A stretch of 64,000 bases of DNA, taken from assembly GCA_949358305.1 (NCBI GenBank), contig OX442314.1, positions 31,231,118 to 31,295,117 of the forward strand, written 5' to 3'. Below, piece by piece: positions 62,402-64,000 of this stretch. A program made the position numbers and the translations under genes. Position 1 is the first letter of the stretch. Every line of letters starts with the position of its first letter. The notes beneath the pieces were generated by a model. The model made no database searches. It had not been told where the DNA came from and saw nothing but the letters and a program-made list of their open reading frames with translations. The DNA is from Strigamia acuminata. Taxonomy: Eukaryota > Arthropoda > Chilopoda > Geophilomorpha > Linotaeniidae.

Positions 62402-63310
62402 CAGGGTGGAACAAAAGTCTGTTCCCCTCAAATATTTCCTGAGCAATTGCATCTAGGCCAACTTTGATGAAGCAATCATATAGGAAGTTGGGTGAGAGCA
62501 ATCCAATGACGTCATCAAATTTGACTTTGAAAGCCATTTTCAAGGTCATTCACTTGCTAACTTCTAAACCAATCAGGTTAGAGCAAAAAAGTCAATTACA
62601 AAGTTGTAGAGCACCATCAAATTAGTACTATCCAATTTATTTTAGTCATTTTATGTTAACTGTTTTCTTTTTAAAAAGGGGGCAAATCAGCTGAAATAAA
62701 GCCAGCCATTGTGACAAAACTTAAATTTCTATTACAAAAATACTGAATTACTTAAATAAACGTATCCAAATGTGCATTATTATGCAAGTAAACAAGAAAA
62801 ACCACTAGGTGCATTCAAAAACTCTAAAACGCCTCTAAAACTCATTTTGGGTTTGTACGTGTAACGTTATTCCCATGTTATTTAATGGGAATGACGTTAC
62901 ACGTACAAACACAAAACGAGTTTTAGAGGCGTTTTAGAGTTTTTGAATGCACCTACTGCCTTTTTTTAATGCCTCGATAATTATCACAAGATAAAAAAAA
63001 TTTCACTTTGCTGATTTTTTTCTGATTTGTCTCCTTTTTAAAAAGAAAACATTTAACTTAAGATGACTAAGATAAGTTGGATAGTACTAATTTGCTGGTG
63101 CTCTACAACTTTGTAATTGACTTTTTTGCTCTAACCTGATTGGTTTAGAAGTTAGCAAGTGAATGACCTTGAAAATGGCCTTCAAGGTCAAATTTGATGA
63201 CATCATTAAATTGCTCTCTGCCAACTTCCTATACATTCGCTTCATCAAAGTTGGCCTAGATGCAATTGCTCAGGAAATATTTGAGGGGAACAGACTTTTG
63301 TTCCACCCTG
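62402..63310. mobile_element. Long-TIR MITE 3 (CAGGGTGG ends)
   Basis: 909 bp. Inverted arms begin CAGGGTGGAACAAAAGTCTG, flanked by TA. Sub-terminal TTCAAGGTCATTCACTTGC matches MITE 2. The arm continues as TTAGTACTATCCAA toward the centre. It contains a second, nested element. Confidence 0.9.
62808..62953. mobile_element. Nested 146-bp palindromic MITE
   Basis: Nearly perfect foldback, ends GGTGCATTCAAAAACTC / GAGTTTTTGAATGCACC, flanked by TA (62806-62807, 62954-62955), inside MITE 3. Confidence 0.9.
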
Positions 63311-63312
63311 TA

Positions 63313-64000
63313 TATGTGCAGTTTTTGAGGTTTTAACTATTTTGAATGTTGATTAGCAATTTTTGTCATGTACCTCGTAGAGTCATATTTCGGTGGCAAA
63401 GATTAATTATATCTCATTAGCATAGGTTGTGAGAAAGAATGTGTACATTTTTTGTTTTAAAAAAAAAAAAAAAAATTAGTGGGATAGTATACATAGGGAT
63501 TAGGTTGGAATAAATGAAGCACATATTTAATCTAGGAGAATGAGGTCAGTTGGGAGTAGCACGGGAGCATCGGGAGAATTGGAGGTGGATTTACGAAAAT
63601 TACACGATTTTGGGGGTTAAGCTGGATGATTATATTCGGGATTCGGTCATTTGATTTGCGTATTTAAGTTTTGATTCACATTTGCTTGTGCATTCAAATT
63701 TTGCATTTGATTCTCGCTTTTAATCTTTTGAGAACGGTGTTGGGAGAATTTTAGATGTCATTTAATGTAGTTGGAGATAATAGCCCTTTATGGATTGGGT
63801 AACGGACATGGGGTGTGTATATTGTGTATAAGAAGTGTTTATTTACGGTTTGGGGAAAGGTACACGTTGCTCACGGGGGTGAGCAACCAAATTATGGGTG
63901 AGCGACGACATTTTCAACGTCGGTAGCGCCATCTAGTGTGCCGGTTACTAAATAAGGTGGAGCAGGACAGGACGCGATGCGTGGCGCCCTCTCGTATCAA
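63313..64000. other. No gene recognised
   Basis: An A run at 63459-63475 and a short inverted sequence TTGCTCAC..GTGAGCAA near 63867-63885. Nothing else supported. Confidence 0.4.

Overview
The window looks like a transposon-rich, AT-rich stretch of an arthropod nuclear genome. The signs are GT-AG introns of about 70-130 bp, interstitial TTAGG-type telomere-like repeats (about 16.99-17.14 kb), arthropod-style BIR, MATH and THAP/P-element-like fragments, abundant LTR elements, and TA-flanked and 8-bp-TSD MITEs. I cannot name the species. No intact conventional housekeeping gene is evident. The best host-type candidates are a spliced membrane protein (60.3-61.25 kb), a tiny spliced zinc-binding gene (24.46-24.76 kb) and an IAP-like gene (37.4-39.06 kb).

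Layout. 0.43-2.44 kb is a 21-bp minisatellite. 2.6-13.6 kb is a mosaic of degraded multicopy blocks: divergent promoter cassettes, short compact ORFs (X and Y), a TRAF MATH fragment, P-element-like transposase fragments and a second copy of a DEDD-like nuclease. 14-16.7 kb is an LTR-element gag with its LTR (family L). 16.8-17.4 kb is a palindrome-rich island with telomere-like repeats. 18.2-20.9 kb holds a RING-H2 fragment and a Copia reverse transcriptase split by a 1.5-kb insertion. 21.5-22.0 kb is a striking enhancer/promoter array (repeated CRE-like motifs, three CCAAT boxes, TATA, Inr).

22.8-34 kb is the most interesting part, a Polinton/adintovirus-like module. A PolB remnant (22.9-23.4 kb) lies left of a + strand run: a proline-rich gene with three small exons, an adenovirus-pX-like core protein, a conserved element protein, and a retroviral-type integrase. 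That run converges on a tightly packed - strand run: nuclease, unknown ORF, BIR protein, and a PC4-like ssDNA-binding protein, the last two overlapping as TAATG. Nearly every member is broken by one stop or frameshift. Two further copies and a promoter fragment of the three-exon gene, plus helical-repeat genes, follow to 34.3 kb. I see no capsid or packaging ATPase, so this is a decayed or non-autonomous copy.

35-55.6 kb is LTR-retrotransposon territory: family L LTRs and gag copies, an IAP/BIR pair with a RING fragment, a Gypsy gag-protease piece split by an internally deleted Copia with perfect TCTCG target duplications, and a young full-length Gypsy with matching LTRs and a single break between RT and RNase H. 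55.6-64 kb has foldback elements, minisatellites, a tRNA-like sequence, a truncated Gypsy RT, the spliced membrane-protein gene and two long-TIR MITEs (a third is at 48.5 kb). The MITE arms carry conserved nuclear-receptor half sites.
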